Source: Phycisphaerales bacterium (GTDB taxonomy: Bacteria; Planctomycetota; Phycisphaerae; Phycisphaerales; UBA1924). Taken from it: 64,000 bases of DNA. Position numbers and translations under genes: made by a program. The notes beneath the pieces are model-generated. The model was not told the DNA's origin and searched no databases. It saw only the letters and a program-made list of their open reading frames with translations. The DNA lies in the NCBI GenBank assembly GCA_007693785.1, contig RECY01000024.1:186001-250000 (forward strand). The letters are read 5' to 3'. Position 1 is the stretch's first letter, and each line of letters starts with the position of its first letter. Below, piece after piece: positions 34,646 to 45,700 of this stretch.

Positions 34646-36658
34646 ATGTCGTGGCGCTCGATCTGGGGGGCTGTGGCGGCGGCCGCGTTGGCGGGCGGGG
34701 CTGCGCACGGCGCGGGCGTCGAGCCGGAGGCCCGCGATACGCCGCCCGTCTCCGGTGCGGGCGACGGACTGCATGAACGCCCGAATGAAGATCGGGGCCC
34801 CGAAGCCGCGGATGCGGGCGAGCCCACGGCAGGACGCACGGTTCGGGCCGCGACGCTTGAGGACGGGCCTTCGATCCCTGTTGACGGCTTCCGCGTGATC
34901 TACCTGCGTGATCACCCGCGTCTGCCATTCGTGACCGAGCTTCGCCAGACGGCCTTCGAGCTCCTGGAGACCGAGACGGGCCTCGCGGCGGTGCGGGAGG
35001 GCGTGTCGGGGACGGTGTTCACGCTCGACACGCTGTCCGACGGTACGCCGAGGCGGTTGCATCGGAGCGGGATGCTCGCGATCCAGGTCGCGATCCTGCG
35101 CGCGCTCGAACGCCGGGACGTGATCGGGGTCTTCGTTCTGACGGCGGGGATCGACGATCGCAACGAGGCGTTTCTCGACCTGCGCCAGAGCGGGGATCGC
35201 ACGGTCGAGCTGCAGGTGTTCGTGGGCACGGCGACGGAGGTGCGGACGATCGCCTCGGGCGATCGGGTCCCGCTGACCGAGCGCGTGAACCACCCGGCCC
35301 ACGAGCGCCTGCGCCGTCGTTCGCCGGTGTCGGCGCCCACGGCTGAAGACGTGGAGCGTCGCGACCTGCTGCGACGCCGGGAACTCGACGATTTTGTGCT
35401 CCGCCTCAACCGGCACCCCGGGCGACGGGTCGATGTGGCGATCGCGCCCTCCGACCGCGCGGGCGGGGCGACGCTCGACCTGCTCGTGCAGGAGAACAAG
35501 CCCTGGTCGGCCTACGCGCAGGTGCTCAACACTGGCACCTCGCAGACCGACGAGATCCGGTACCGCTTCGGCGTGACGCACACGCAGCTGACCGGGCGGG
35601 ACGACGTGCTCTCGCTGGACTACATCACCGCCGGGTTCGACGAGGCGCACGCGGTGGTGGGGAGCTACGCCTTCCCGCTTCCGGCGTTCGACGAGCGGCT
35701 GCGGGCGCGCGTCTTCGGCGGGTACAGCCGATTCCAGGCGAGCGACGTGGGCATCACCAACGAACGGTTTGAGGGCGAGAGCTGGAACGCGGGCGGGGAG
35801 CTCTCGCTCAACGTCTTCCAGCACCGGGAGCTGTTCATCGACGTCTTCGCCGGGGCGCGGTGGGAGTCGATCCGGATCGACAACCTGGCCGCGGAGGTGC
35901 GCGGCGACGACGACCTGTTCATCCCACGGGTCGGGGTGGGGCTCGAACGCCGGACGAACACGTCGTCGCTGGATGTTTCGGCCGCGCTGGAGTGGAGCAT
36001 GTCGAGCGTTTCTGGCTCGACGCAGGAGGAGCTCGAGCGGCTCGGTCGCCTGAACCCGAGCCGGGACTTCGCGATGCTGAGTTTTAACGCGAGCGGCGCG
36101 GTTTTTCTGGAGCCGCTGCTCCGCCCGTCGGCGTGGCGGGATCCCTCGACGCCGAGGAGCTCGACGCTCGCGCACGAGTTGGCGGGTTCGGTCCGCGGGC
36201 AGTACGCCTTCGGGAACCGGCTGATCCCGAACCTCCAGCAGGTGGTCGGCGGGTTGTTCACGGTGCGCGGGTATCCGGAGTCGGTGATCGCGGGCGACAA
36301 CGCGGTGATCGCGACGCTGGAGTACCGGTTCCACGTGCCGCGAGCGCTCGGGGTGGATCCGGAGCCGGGCTCCCTGTTCGGGCAGCCGTTCCGCGTGGTG
36401 CCGGATCGCGTGTACGGGCAGCCGGACTGGGACCTGGTGCTGAAAGGCTTCGTGGACGCGGCGCGGGTCACCAACAGCGACCGGGCGGCGTTCGAGCGCG
36501 ACGAAACCATCTCCGGCGTCGGCGTCGGGGCGGAACTGGTGATCAAGCGCAACCTTGTCGCACGCGTGGACTGGGGCTTTGCGATGAACCCGATCCCCTC
36601 CGCGGACGTGTCGGTGGGGGATAACCGGGTGCACTTCTCGGTGACGGTGCTGTACTGA
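34646..36658 (+). CDS. Two-partner secretion transporter (FhaC/ShlB family)
   Basis: An outer-membrane TpsB pore of 670 residues that exports the adjacent TpsA protein. A signal peptide is followed by about 80 low-complexity residues. POTRA-like segments come next (FRVIYLRDHPRLPFV; LDDFVLRLNRHPGRRVDVAIAPSD). The remaining part is a 16-strand-type beta-barrel. The conserved TpsB loop motif reads FTVRGYPESVIAGDN followed by LEYRFHVP, and the last strand ends in an aromatic (VHFSVTVLY). GVHFSV-like C-terminal phenylalanine is replaced by tyrosine. The tpsA gene begins 64 bp downstream. Position between two T6SS blocks suggests shared use at the cell surface. Confidence 0.9.
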   Translation: MSWRSIWGAVAAAALAGGAAHGAGVEPEARDTPPVSGAGDGLHERPNEDRGPEAADAGEPTAGRTVRAATLEDGPSIPVDGFRVIYLRDHPRLPFVTELRQTAFELLETETGLAAVREGVSGTVFTLDTLSDGTPRRLHRSGMLAIQVAILRALERRDVIGVFVLTAGIDDRNEAFLDLRQSGDRTVELQVFVGTATEVRTIASGDRVPLTERVNHPAHERLRRRSPVSAPTAEDVERRDLLRRRELDDFVLRLNRHPGRRVDVAIAPSDRAGGATLDLLVQENKPWSAYAQVLNTGTSQTDEIRYRFGVTHTQLTGRDDVLSLDYITAGFDEAHAVVGSYAFPLPAFDERLRARVFGGYSRFQASDVGITNERFEGESWNAGGELSLNVFQHRELFIDVFAGARWESIRIDNLAAEVRGDDDLFIPRVGVGLERRTNTSSLDVSAALEWSMSSVSGSTQEELERLGRLNPSRDFAMLSFNASGAVFLEPLLRPSAWRDPSTPRSSTLAHELAGSVRGQYAFGNRLIPNLQQVVGGLFTVRGYPESVIAGDNAVIATLEYRFHVPRALGVDPEPGSLFGQPFRVVPDRVYGQPDWDLVLKGFVDAARVTNSDRAAFERDETISGVGVGAELVIKRNLVARVDWGFAMNPIPSADVSVGDNRVHFSVTVLY

Positions 36659-36722
36659 GTTCCGGCGGAGTCGGTCGTGCGGGGTCGGTCTAGCGGGGCG
36701 AGCCCGGTCTGGAGTGTGAGCG

Positions 36723-39700
36723 ATGGTGCGTGCGCAGAACAGGCACTTGGCTCGGAACGAGGGCGTCCGGCGCGTGATCGGCGTTCGGCGGGGGCTGCAG
36801 ATCGCGCTCGCCGCCGGGCTGGCGATCGGGTACGCGCAGGTCGCGGCCGCGGGGCCGCAGGACGAGCGGGTGGTGCGCGGGGCGGCGAGCTTCTCGCGCT
36901 CGGGGCACGAGACGGTGATCCACGCCGGTCACAACGCGGTCATCCATTACCAGAGCTTCAACATCGCGCCGCACCAGACGGTGCGGTTCGTCCAGCCGGA
37001 CGCGAGCTCGCGGGTGCTCAACCGGATCACCGGGGCGGACCCGAGCCGCATCGACGGCACGCTGATCGCGAACGGTCGCGTCTACATCGTGAACCCCGCG
37101 GGGGTGTACTTCGGCAACGGGGCGACGGTGAACGTGGGCGCGATCTACGCGGCCGCGGGGACGATGACGGACTCGGACTTCCTCGCGGGGGTGGACCGGT
37201 TCACCGGGCTCTCGGGGCGCGTTTCCAACTTGGGGACGATCCGGGCGCGCGAGGTGCACTTCATCGGGCGGACGGTGGAGAACTTCGGCACGCTCGTGAC
37301 GCCGGAGGGGCTGGTCACGATGAGCGCCGGGGACGACGTGCTCATCGGCCGCCTGGAAGGCGGCGTGTTCGCGCGGATCGAGTCGCGCGAGGGCTCCGCG
37401 GGCGGGGAGCTGCGACAGGACGGGCGGATCGAGGCGGACGGCGGGCGCGTCATGATGGGCACGGGCGACGAGTTCGCGCTGGCGATCGGGGCGGACGCGT
37501 ACGTGCGCGCGGCGCAGGTGCGTGCCAACGGTGGCGGGGCGCGCCACGCGGTGCGCGTGGAAGGCACGATCGATGCGCGCGATCAGGGCCCGGGCGGGAC
37601 CGGCGGTGAGGTCGAGATCCTCGGCGACCGGATCGCGTTGCTGGGGGCCGAGATCGATGCGTCGGGTGCGGGCGGCGGGGGGCGCGTGCGCGTCGGCGGC
37701 GGGTACCAGGGCGGCGAGGGGCTGCGGGCTGCGGAACGGGTGTACGTGGACCGCGGGAGCGTGATCCGCGCGGACGCGACCGTTGCGGGTCGCGGCGGGG
37801 ACGTGGTGGTTTGGGCCGACGGCTTGACATCCTACCACGGGTCGATCTTCGCACGCGGCGGGGTGTTCGGGGGCGACGGCGGGTCGGTCGAGGTGTCGGG
37901 CAAGACGTTCTTGCGGTTCGATGGGGCGGTGGACGTGTCGTCGCCGCTCGGGCGGGCGGGCGTGGTGCTGCTGGACCCGCGGGACATCACGATCGTGGAG
38001 ACCGGGGCGGACGACGCGGACCTGACGGCGACGGGGATCCTGTTCGGAGCGGCCGAGAGCACGGACGATTTCACGATCTCGGCCGCGGCGCTCGAGGCGC
38101 TCGTGGGCGATATCGAGTTGCAGGCGCAGCGCGACCTGACGGTCGCGTTCGCGCTGAATCTTGCGAATCAGACGGCGGGGGAGTCGGTCACGTTCCGCGC
38201 CGGGCGCGATATCCGCCTGAACGCGGGCGTCACGACCGGCGGCGGCGACCTGCTGCTGCTCGCGAACGACGCGACGACGCCCGCGCCCCCGGGGGCGCAG
38301 AACGGGTCGGTGTTCGTCTCGGCGCCGGTGAACTTGGCGGGCGGGTCGTTCACGTCGAGCGGGGTGGGCTTCACATCGACCGCGTTGATCACCGCCGGCG
38401 ACGCGACGCTGACGCACACGGGGGCCATGAGCCTCGGCGCGATGACGCTCGGCGCGGGCGGGATGGACGCGACCACCAGCGCGACGATCGCGACCACGGG
38501 GCTGCTGAACATCACGGGCGACGCGGTGTTTAACGCGGGCGGGCTGATCACGCTGAGCCAGATCACGCCGGGTGGGTCGATCCTGCTGACGACGCCGGGC
38601 AACGCGAGCGTCACGAGCACCGGCCCGATCGAGTTCGAGGCCCTGACAACGATCGGCGGCACGCTCGCGGCGACGGCGCAGTCGGGGACGATCACGAACA
38701 ACGGGGCGCTCAGCGTCGGGGGGATTTCGACGTTCACCGCGAACACGCCGGGCATCCCGCCGCTCGGCATCGACCTCTCGGACTTCAGCGCGGGCGGGGC
38801 GGTCGCCCTGAACACGACGGCCGGGGCGAGGGTGGGCGCGACGGGCGGGCTGGCGCTCGGGGCGTCGTCGATCGGCGGGGCGTTGACCGCGACGGCCGCG
38901 AGCGGCAACCTGACCGACACCGGCGTGATCGGCGTGGGGGGCAACGCGACGCTCAGCGCCCCCTCGGGCGCGATCACGCTGAATAACTCGTTTAACGTCG
39001 CGGGCAACACGCTGCTGAATTCCAGCGGCAACGCGACGTTTGTGAGCTCGGCGGCGGTCACGCTCGGCGATTCGACGGTCGGCGGGAACCTGAACGTCAC
39101 CAGCGGCGGGGCTTTGGCCGACAGCGGCGCGGTGAGCGTCGCGGGCGCCGGCGCGTTCATCGGGAACTCGATCAACCTCGATCAAACCAGCGTGGGCACC
39201 ACGGTGCGCCTCACCTCGCTCGGCAACGCGACCTTCGCCGCGGCGAGCGGGCTGCAACTCGGCGGCGGGGCGAGTGTCGTCGGTGGGACGGCGACGCTGA
39301 ACGCCGGCGCGGGCGCGCTCACGGGCACGGGGCTGCAGGCGGCGAGCGCGGGCCTGACGGGGACGAGCATCAACCTCACGGGCGTGAGCGTGCCGGGGGC
39401 GCTGACGCTCAATACGGCGGGTAATGCGACGATCGGCGCGACGTCGGCGGTCACGCTCGGCACGGGCTCCAGCATCGGCGCGGGGCTGAACGTGACGACC
39501 AGCGCGGGCTCGATCACCGACGCGGGGACCGTCACGGTGACGGGTGCGGTGACCCTGAACGCCGCGGGCGCGATCAGCGTCGATACGTTCAACACATCCG
39601 GCGGCGCGTACACCCTGACCGCGGGGAGCGGCGGGGCGACGGTCGTTAACCAGAACGCGGTCACGATCGCGGGGGCGACCGTCTCCGGCCCGCTCCGCGT

Positions 39701-42700
39701 GACGGGCGGCGGATCGGTCACGAACACCGGCCCGATCACGGTGACCAACGCGACGGGGACGCCCTCGCTCTTCAGCTCGACCGCGGCCGGGTTCATCAAC
39801 CTCGGGCAGGGCGGGACGTTCTCGGCGACCGGGCCGATCTCGCTCAACACTGTCAGCGGCAACGCGACGCTCGTCGGGATCTCGGGGCTCAACCTCGGCG
39901 CGACGTCGGTCGCCGGCTCGCTCACCGTCGCGGCCCAGGCGGGCGCGATCACGAACACCAGCGGCACCGTCGCCGCGACGGGCGCCGCGTCGTTCACGAC
40001 CTTCGCCGGCAACATTACGGTCAACAACCTCGCCGTCACCAGCCCGGTCACGCTCAGCGGCAGTGCGAACGTGACGCTGAGCAACACGGGTAACCTCGCG
40101 CTCGCGGGCTCGGTCGGCGGGAACCTCATCGCGACCTCGACCGGCACGCTCACCGACAGCGGCCCGCTCACCGTCGCCGGCGGATCGGTGCTCTCGGGCA
40201 GCGGCGGGATCGTGTTCGACCAGACCACCTTCACCGGCACCGTCGGCCTGTTCACCGGCGCCAACGCGACGGTCACCGCGCCCACGCTCGTGCTCGCGGG
40301 CTCGACGGTGAGCGGCGACCTGTTCGCCACCGCGTCCACGGGCGCGATGGCGGGCGCGGGCGCCACGGTCAATGTCGACGGCAACGCGGAGTTTGTGAGC
40401 GTCGGAAACCTGAGCTTCCCGGCCCTGAACGTCGCGGGCAGCGTGCTCGCAAGCAGCTCCGCCGGCAGCGTCGCGCTGACCAACGCCGGGACCCTGCGCC
40501 TCGCGACCGGCACCAGCGCCTCCACGACGCTCACCGCGACCGCCACCACGGGCGACCTGCTGAACCTTGGCGCGGTGAGCGCGGGCGGCGCGGTGTCGCT
40601 CCAGGCTCTCGCGGGGGATGTCGAGATCAGCGGGCTCGCGACGCCCTCCACGGTGCGCCTGCGTGCCTCGGGCGACGTGGCGTACAGCGCCCCGTCGATC
40701 ACGCTCGGCGGCGGCGGCAGCGAGGCCGGCGGGCTGATGGACCTCCGCGCCACCGCCGGGAGCCTGACCGGCACGGGGCTGGTCGCGACCGACGCCCGCT
40801 TGGAAGCGACGGGCGCGATCACGCTCGGCGGCGTCCAGGTCAGCGACGAGCTGCTCGTGCTCTCCGGGGGTGATGCGACGCTGAACGCGACGGGGGCCGC
40901 GGGGATCATCCTCGCACCCGGCAGCACCATCGACGGCGATCTCACGCTCTTCACGCCGACCGGCGACATCCGCGACGCGGGCGCGGTCACGGTGCTCGGC
41001 TCGGCGATCGACCTGCACGCGGGCGGTGGCTCGATCGATCTGGGCTCGACGATCGGCGCGGGCGCGACGTGGCGTCTCCGGGCCGGGACCGACGCGCGCG
41101 TCTCGACGCCGAGCCTGTCGCTGAACGTCGCGACGAGCGAGATCGGTGGCGACCTCACGCTCGTGACCGACACGCTGATTCCCGTCGGCGCGTGGAGCGG
41201 ATCGCTCGGCTCGGGGGGGCTCTTCACGCTCGCGCCGCGGACGCTGGGCAGGCCGATCTTCCTCGGCAGCGCCACCGGCCCGGGGCTGGAGTTCTCGAGC
41301 GCGGACCTGGCGGAACTCGCGACCACCGGCTTCGGCAGCCTGGGCTTCGGCGAGCCCGGGGCGTCGCCGGTCACGATCGGGGCGACCACCTTCAACCTCC
41401 CGACCATCGTCCGCGGCTCCACGATCGGCGCCAGCGGGCCGATCACCACCGGGGGGGCGGCCCTCACGCTCGAAGCGACCAACACGCTCACCCTCTCCGG
41501 CACCATCAACACCGGCGCGGGCGCGCTCGACCTGTCGGGCCCGATCACGCTTGCCGGGGTCACGACGCTCCAGGGCGGGGCGCTGACCGTCACCGACACG
41601 ATCGACGGCGGCTCGGGGCTCACGGTCTCGGTCGCGACGGCCGACTTCGGCGGCGCGATCGGGCAAGGCGTGCCCCTCGCCTCGCTCAACCTCACCACCA
41701 CCGGCGGGGCGGGGAGCCTCGGGAGCGTTCGCACCGTCGGCGGGCAGACCTACACCAACGCCTCGACGCTCACGCTCACCGGCGACCTCCGATCGACGGG
41801 CGGGGGCACGATCGCCTTCGCCGGCCCGGTTCAACTCGCCGGCGCGGGCGGCTCGCGCGAGATCCGTGTCGATAACGCGGGCGCCGGGACCAACGCGATC
41901 ACCTTCGCCGGAACGGTGGACGGGGCCAGAGCGCTCGATCTGATCGTCGCCCCGGCGCGGGCGCGCTTCGGCGCGAGCGTCGGCGGGAGCGTCCGGCCGC
42001 TCGGGCTCTCGAGCGACGGCGGGCTGACGCTGCTGGGCGAGGTCGCGATCGACGGCCCCCTCCACGTCGGCGGCTCGCTCCTGCTCAACGCGCCCGCGAT
42101 CAGCATCACCACCGCGGGCGGCTCCGCGTCGCTGCTCGGGGGGGTGCAGGGCGGTAGCGCCTTCACGCTGAACACCGGCGCGGGCGAGGTCGAGATCGGC
42201 ACCGGGATCGGGCAGGTCACGCCCCTGCTCTCGATGTCGGTCGTGGGCGGGGCGGTTACGCTCCCCTCGGTCGGGACCGCGCTGGGCTCCGGGGTGAACG
42301 GCACGCTCTCGGTAACCGCTTCCGGTCCGCTGGACCTCGCCGGCTCGAACTACCGCGCGGGCACGATCGTGCTCACCGCGGGCGGGGGGCACCGCCTCCA
42401 TCAGAACACCACCCTCCGGGCGAGCGCAGGTCAGCTCGCGCTGCTGGGCGGGCCCGTCGAGATGGGCTCGTTCGACCTCGACCTCAACGGCGTGGGCGGG
42501 GGGGTCACGCTCGCGGGCGCGACGGGCAGCGCCGCGTCGGACCTGACGATCCACGCGGGCGGGCTCGCCTCGCTCGGCCCGATCGGGAGCGGCGCGGGCC
42601 GCCTCGGCTCGATCCGGATCACGGCCCCGGACGTCAACCTCAACGCGGCCGTCTTCGGGACCCTCTTCGAGGCCCAGCCGATCGCGCCGACGGACACGAT

Positions 42701-45700
42701 CACGCTCGGCGGTGCGGGCGGCGGGGGGTTCGCCCTGACGGGCGCCGAGATGGCCCGCCTCGCGGACGGGTTCGATTCGATCACCTTCGGCCGTGCCGGC
42801 GGGCAGCACGCGGTCGATCTTCGCGGGTTCGCGTTCACGGATCCGCTGTTCGTGCGCACGCCGCTGGGCGCGGTGACGATCACGGGCGACCTGATCGGGA
42901 GCGGGAACGCGGCCCTGGACCTCGCGGCGAGCGCGGTGACCCTCGGCGGCGCGATCGCGACCTCCGGCGGCGCGGTGCGCTTCGGCGGGGCGACCACGGT
43001 CGGCGGCCCCGGGGTCCGCGTGGTGGACGCCGGGGGCGGGGGCGTCACGTTCGAGCACGCGGTGCAGGGCCCGGGCGGGCTCGTGGTCCGGGGCGGGGCG
43101 GTCCGGTTCGACGGGAATCTCGGGGGCGCGACCGGGCTCGGGCTGTTCGATGCCGAGGGGGCGAGCGTCCGCCTCGGGGGCGCAGTGGTCCGGGCGAGTT
43201 CGGCCCGTCTGGTGAGCGCCGGGGAGTTGCTGCTCGCGGGGGGGGCGCTCGACGTGGAGACCACCGGGGGCGACGCGGTGCTCGCTGGCTCGGTCATCCG
43301 TCTCGCCGCGGGCTCGACAGGCGCGAGCGTGCGCACGAACGGGGGCGACGCGCGCTTCCTCGGCGCGTTCGACGCGAGCGGCGCCGGGGGGGCGCCCACG
43401 CTGCTGATCGACGCGGGGAGCGGGGACGTCTCGGCGTCGGACCCGATCGGCGCGGGCGGCGCGTTCGCCTCGGCGGCGATCCAGGGCGAGGGCGTCTCGC
43501 TCGTCGGCGTGCGCACGACCGGGGCGCAGTCGGTCACCGGGCAATCGCTCACGCTGAGCGGGCTGTTCGCGTCCAGCACCTCCGGCTCGCTGATCTACAC
43601 CGGGCCCACAACGCTGGCGGGCGACGTCGAGGCCCGTTCCGCGGGGGGGACCGGGCAGGATGTGCGGTTCGGGCGTGTCGATGGCCCGTTCACGCTCACG
43701 CTCGATGCGGGGAGCAACGGCGCGATCCGCACGGGCGAGATCGGCCTCACGCAACCGCTCGCGGGGGTCGAACTCCGCGGGACATCGGTCGAGCTCGCGT
43801 CGGTGATCACCGACGGGGCGATCCTCGTCGACGCCCCGGCCCTGCTCGGCGGCGTCGTGCGCAGCCTCAGCGACGGCGTGACGTTCGAACGCTCGCTGAC
43901 GCTCACCGGCCCAAGCACGATCGAGGGGCGCGGCGGGGATGTGCGGCTCCTGGGGGCGGTGGACGGAGCGTCGGCGCTTGCGCTGATCGCGCCCGGGCGC
44001 GAAGTGGCGGTGAGTGCGCCGATCGGCGACGCCACGCCCCTGCTCTCGCTCGACGCGGCGGGCGCCACGCTGCGGTTCGGCGACGTCTCGACCAGCGGAG
44101 GACAGACCTACGCCGGGGCGCTCACGCTCGCGGGCGAACTCTCGAGCACGAACGCCGGTGTGACGATCGGCGGCGCGACCACCCTCGCGGGGGATTCGGC
44201 GGTGCTCGCACCGAGTTTGGGTGTCGGGATCGGTTCGATCGACGGCCCGTTCGCCTTGCGCCTCGACACGGGCGCGAACGACCTTGATCTCTCGGCGGGC
44301 ATCGGGCAATCGTTGACGATCGGGCGTTTGACGGTCGAAAGAGCGGGGGCGGTCGCGTTCGGCGCGGCGCGGGCCGACTCGGTGCGGATCGAGAACGTTT
44401 CGGGCGTCGTCACGATCCCGGGGACGGTGGTGCTGAGCGGCACGGACGGCTTGCTCGCCCGCAGCGGCGGCCTGACCCTCACCGGGCGTCTCGAATCGGC
44501 GGGTGACCTCGCGATCGAGACCGCGGGCGCGACGCTGATCGGCGCGTCGGCGGACCTCAGCGCCTTCACGGGGTCGATCCTCCAGACCGGGCCCGGGGCG
44601 GTCCGGCTGGAGCAGGACCTGCGCCTCAGCGGCGGCGGGCTGAGCTTCGACGGGCCCGTGACGCTCGGGGCGGGGGTGGGCGAGTTCGCCGGCTCGGGCA
44701 TCGCGTTCGGCGGCGGGCTCGAGCCCGCGGGCCCGGGCGTGGCGCTGGTGCTTGCCTCGCCCGGCGCGATGCGGCTCGGCGGCGACGTGGGCGGCGCGAC
44801 GCCGTTCGCCTCGGTGACGACCTCAGGCGGGGGGATGACCGAGCTCGGCGGGTCGGTCTTCGCGACCGGGGAAGTCTTCTTCGGCGGCGACGCGGTGCTC
44901 GTCGGGGACACGCGGATCGACGGGCGCCAGGGCGTCCGGTTCGGCGGCGGGATCGAGAGCGACAGCGACGGGATGCACGCCCTGGAGATCGCGGTCGATA
45001 CGTCGGATATCGGGCGCGACCTCCCGCTGGTGCGGTTCGGCGGGCGCGTGGGCGTGGTGAACCGACCGCGATCGCTGGAGATCAACCTGAGCGGCCGCGG
45101 GGGCGTGGCGGCGGAGGTGCCGACGATCGTCTTCTATGACGAGTCGTCGATTCTCGACGCGCCGAGCGCGGCGAACGGGCTGTTCTTCCGCGTGTCGGAG
45201 ACGTTCGCGGTCGGGAGGGGAGAGAAGATCGCGGCTGTCGGCCCGGTGGGGATCGACGCGGGCGTGTCGGCCTCGTTCGGGGACATCAGCAGTTTGTCGG
45301 ATATCGACGTGGTCTCGCCGCGGATCGTGCTGCTGTTGCGCCCGCCGCAGCCGGTGTTCGACCCGGTGCTTCAGGCGGCGACCCCAGAGTCCTCGGATCA
45401 GGGGATCGATTTCGTTTCGCTGACGGCGATCCGGTTCAGCACGACGCCCGAGCTCGACGGCACGGGGGGCGCACCGCAGTTCGCGACGGCGGATGCCGGC
45501 AACATCACGTCCAGTCTGGCGGACCAGTTCTCGATCCGCGCGTTCACGACGCTGAACCGCGACGACCTGATCCGCGGGGATCAGTACTTCGACCTTCGCG
45601 CCCAGGGGGCGACGAACACGAACGTCGCCGAGGCGCTCGCCGGGGCGGCCCCCCGGACCGACGCCTCGCGGAGCGTGGTCAGCGAGCTGGCGGTCGGTGC

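Noticed and set aside
36690-44309. A 2539-codon open frame antisense to the TpsA gene
   Set aside because: It is a mirror of the very GC-rich repeat coding on the plus strand, is arginine-rich without domain pattern, and has no sensible start signal. The plus-strand frame has signal peptide, TPS domain and partner gene.
38000-45000. Possible CRISPR-like or satellite repeat in the GC-rich region
   Set aside because: The repetition is at protein level (beta-helix repeats) with varying codons, without constant repeat and spacer units.
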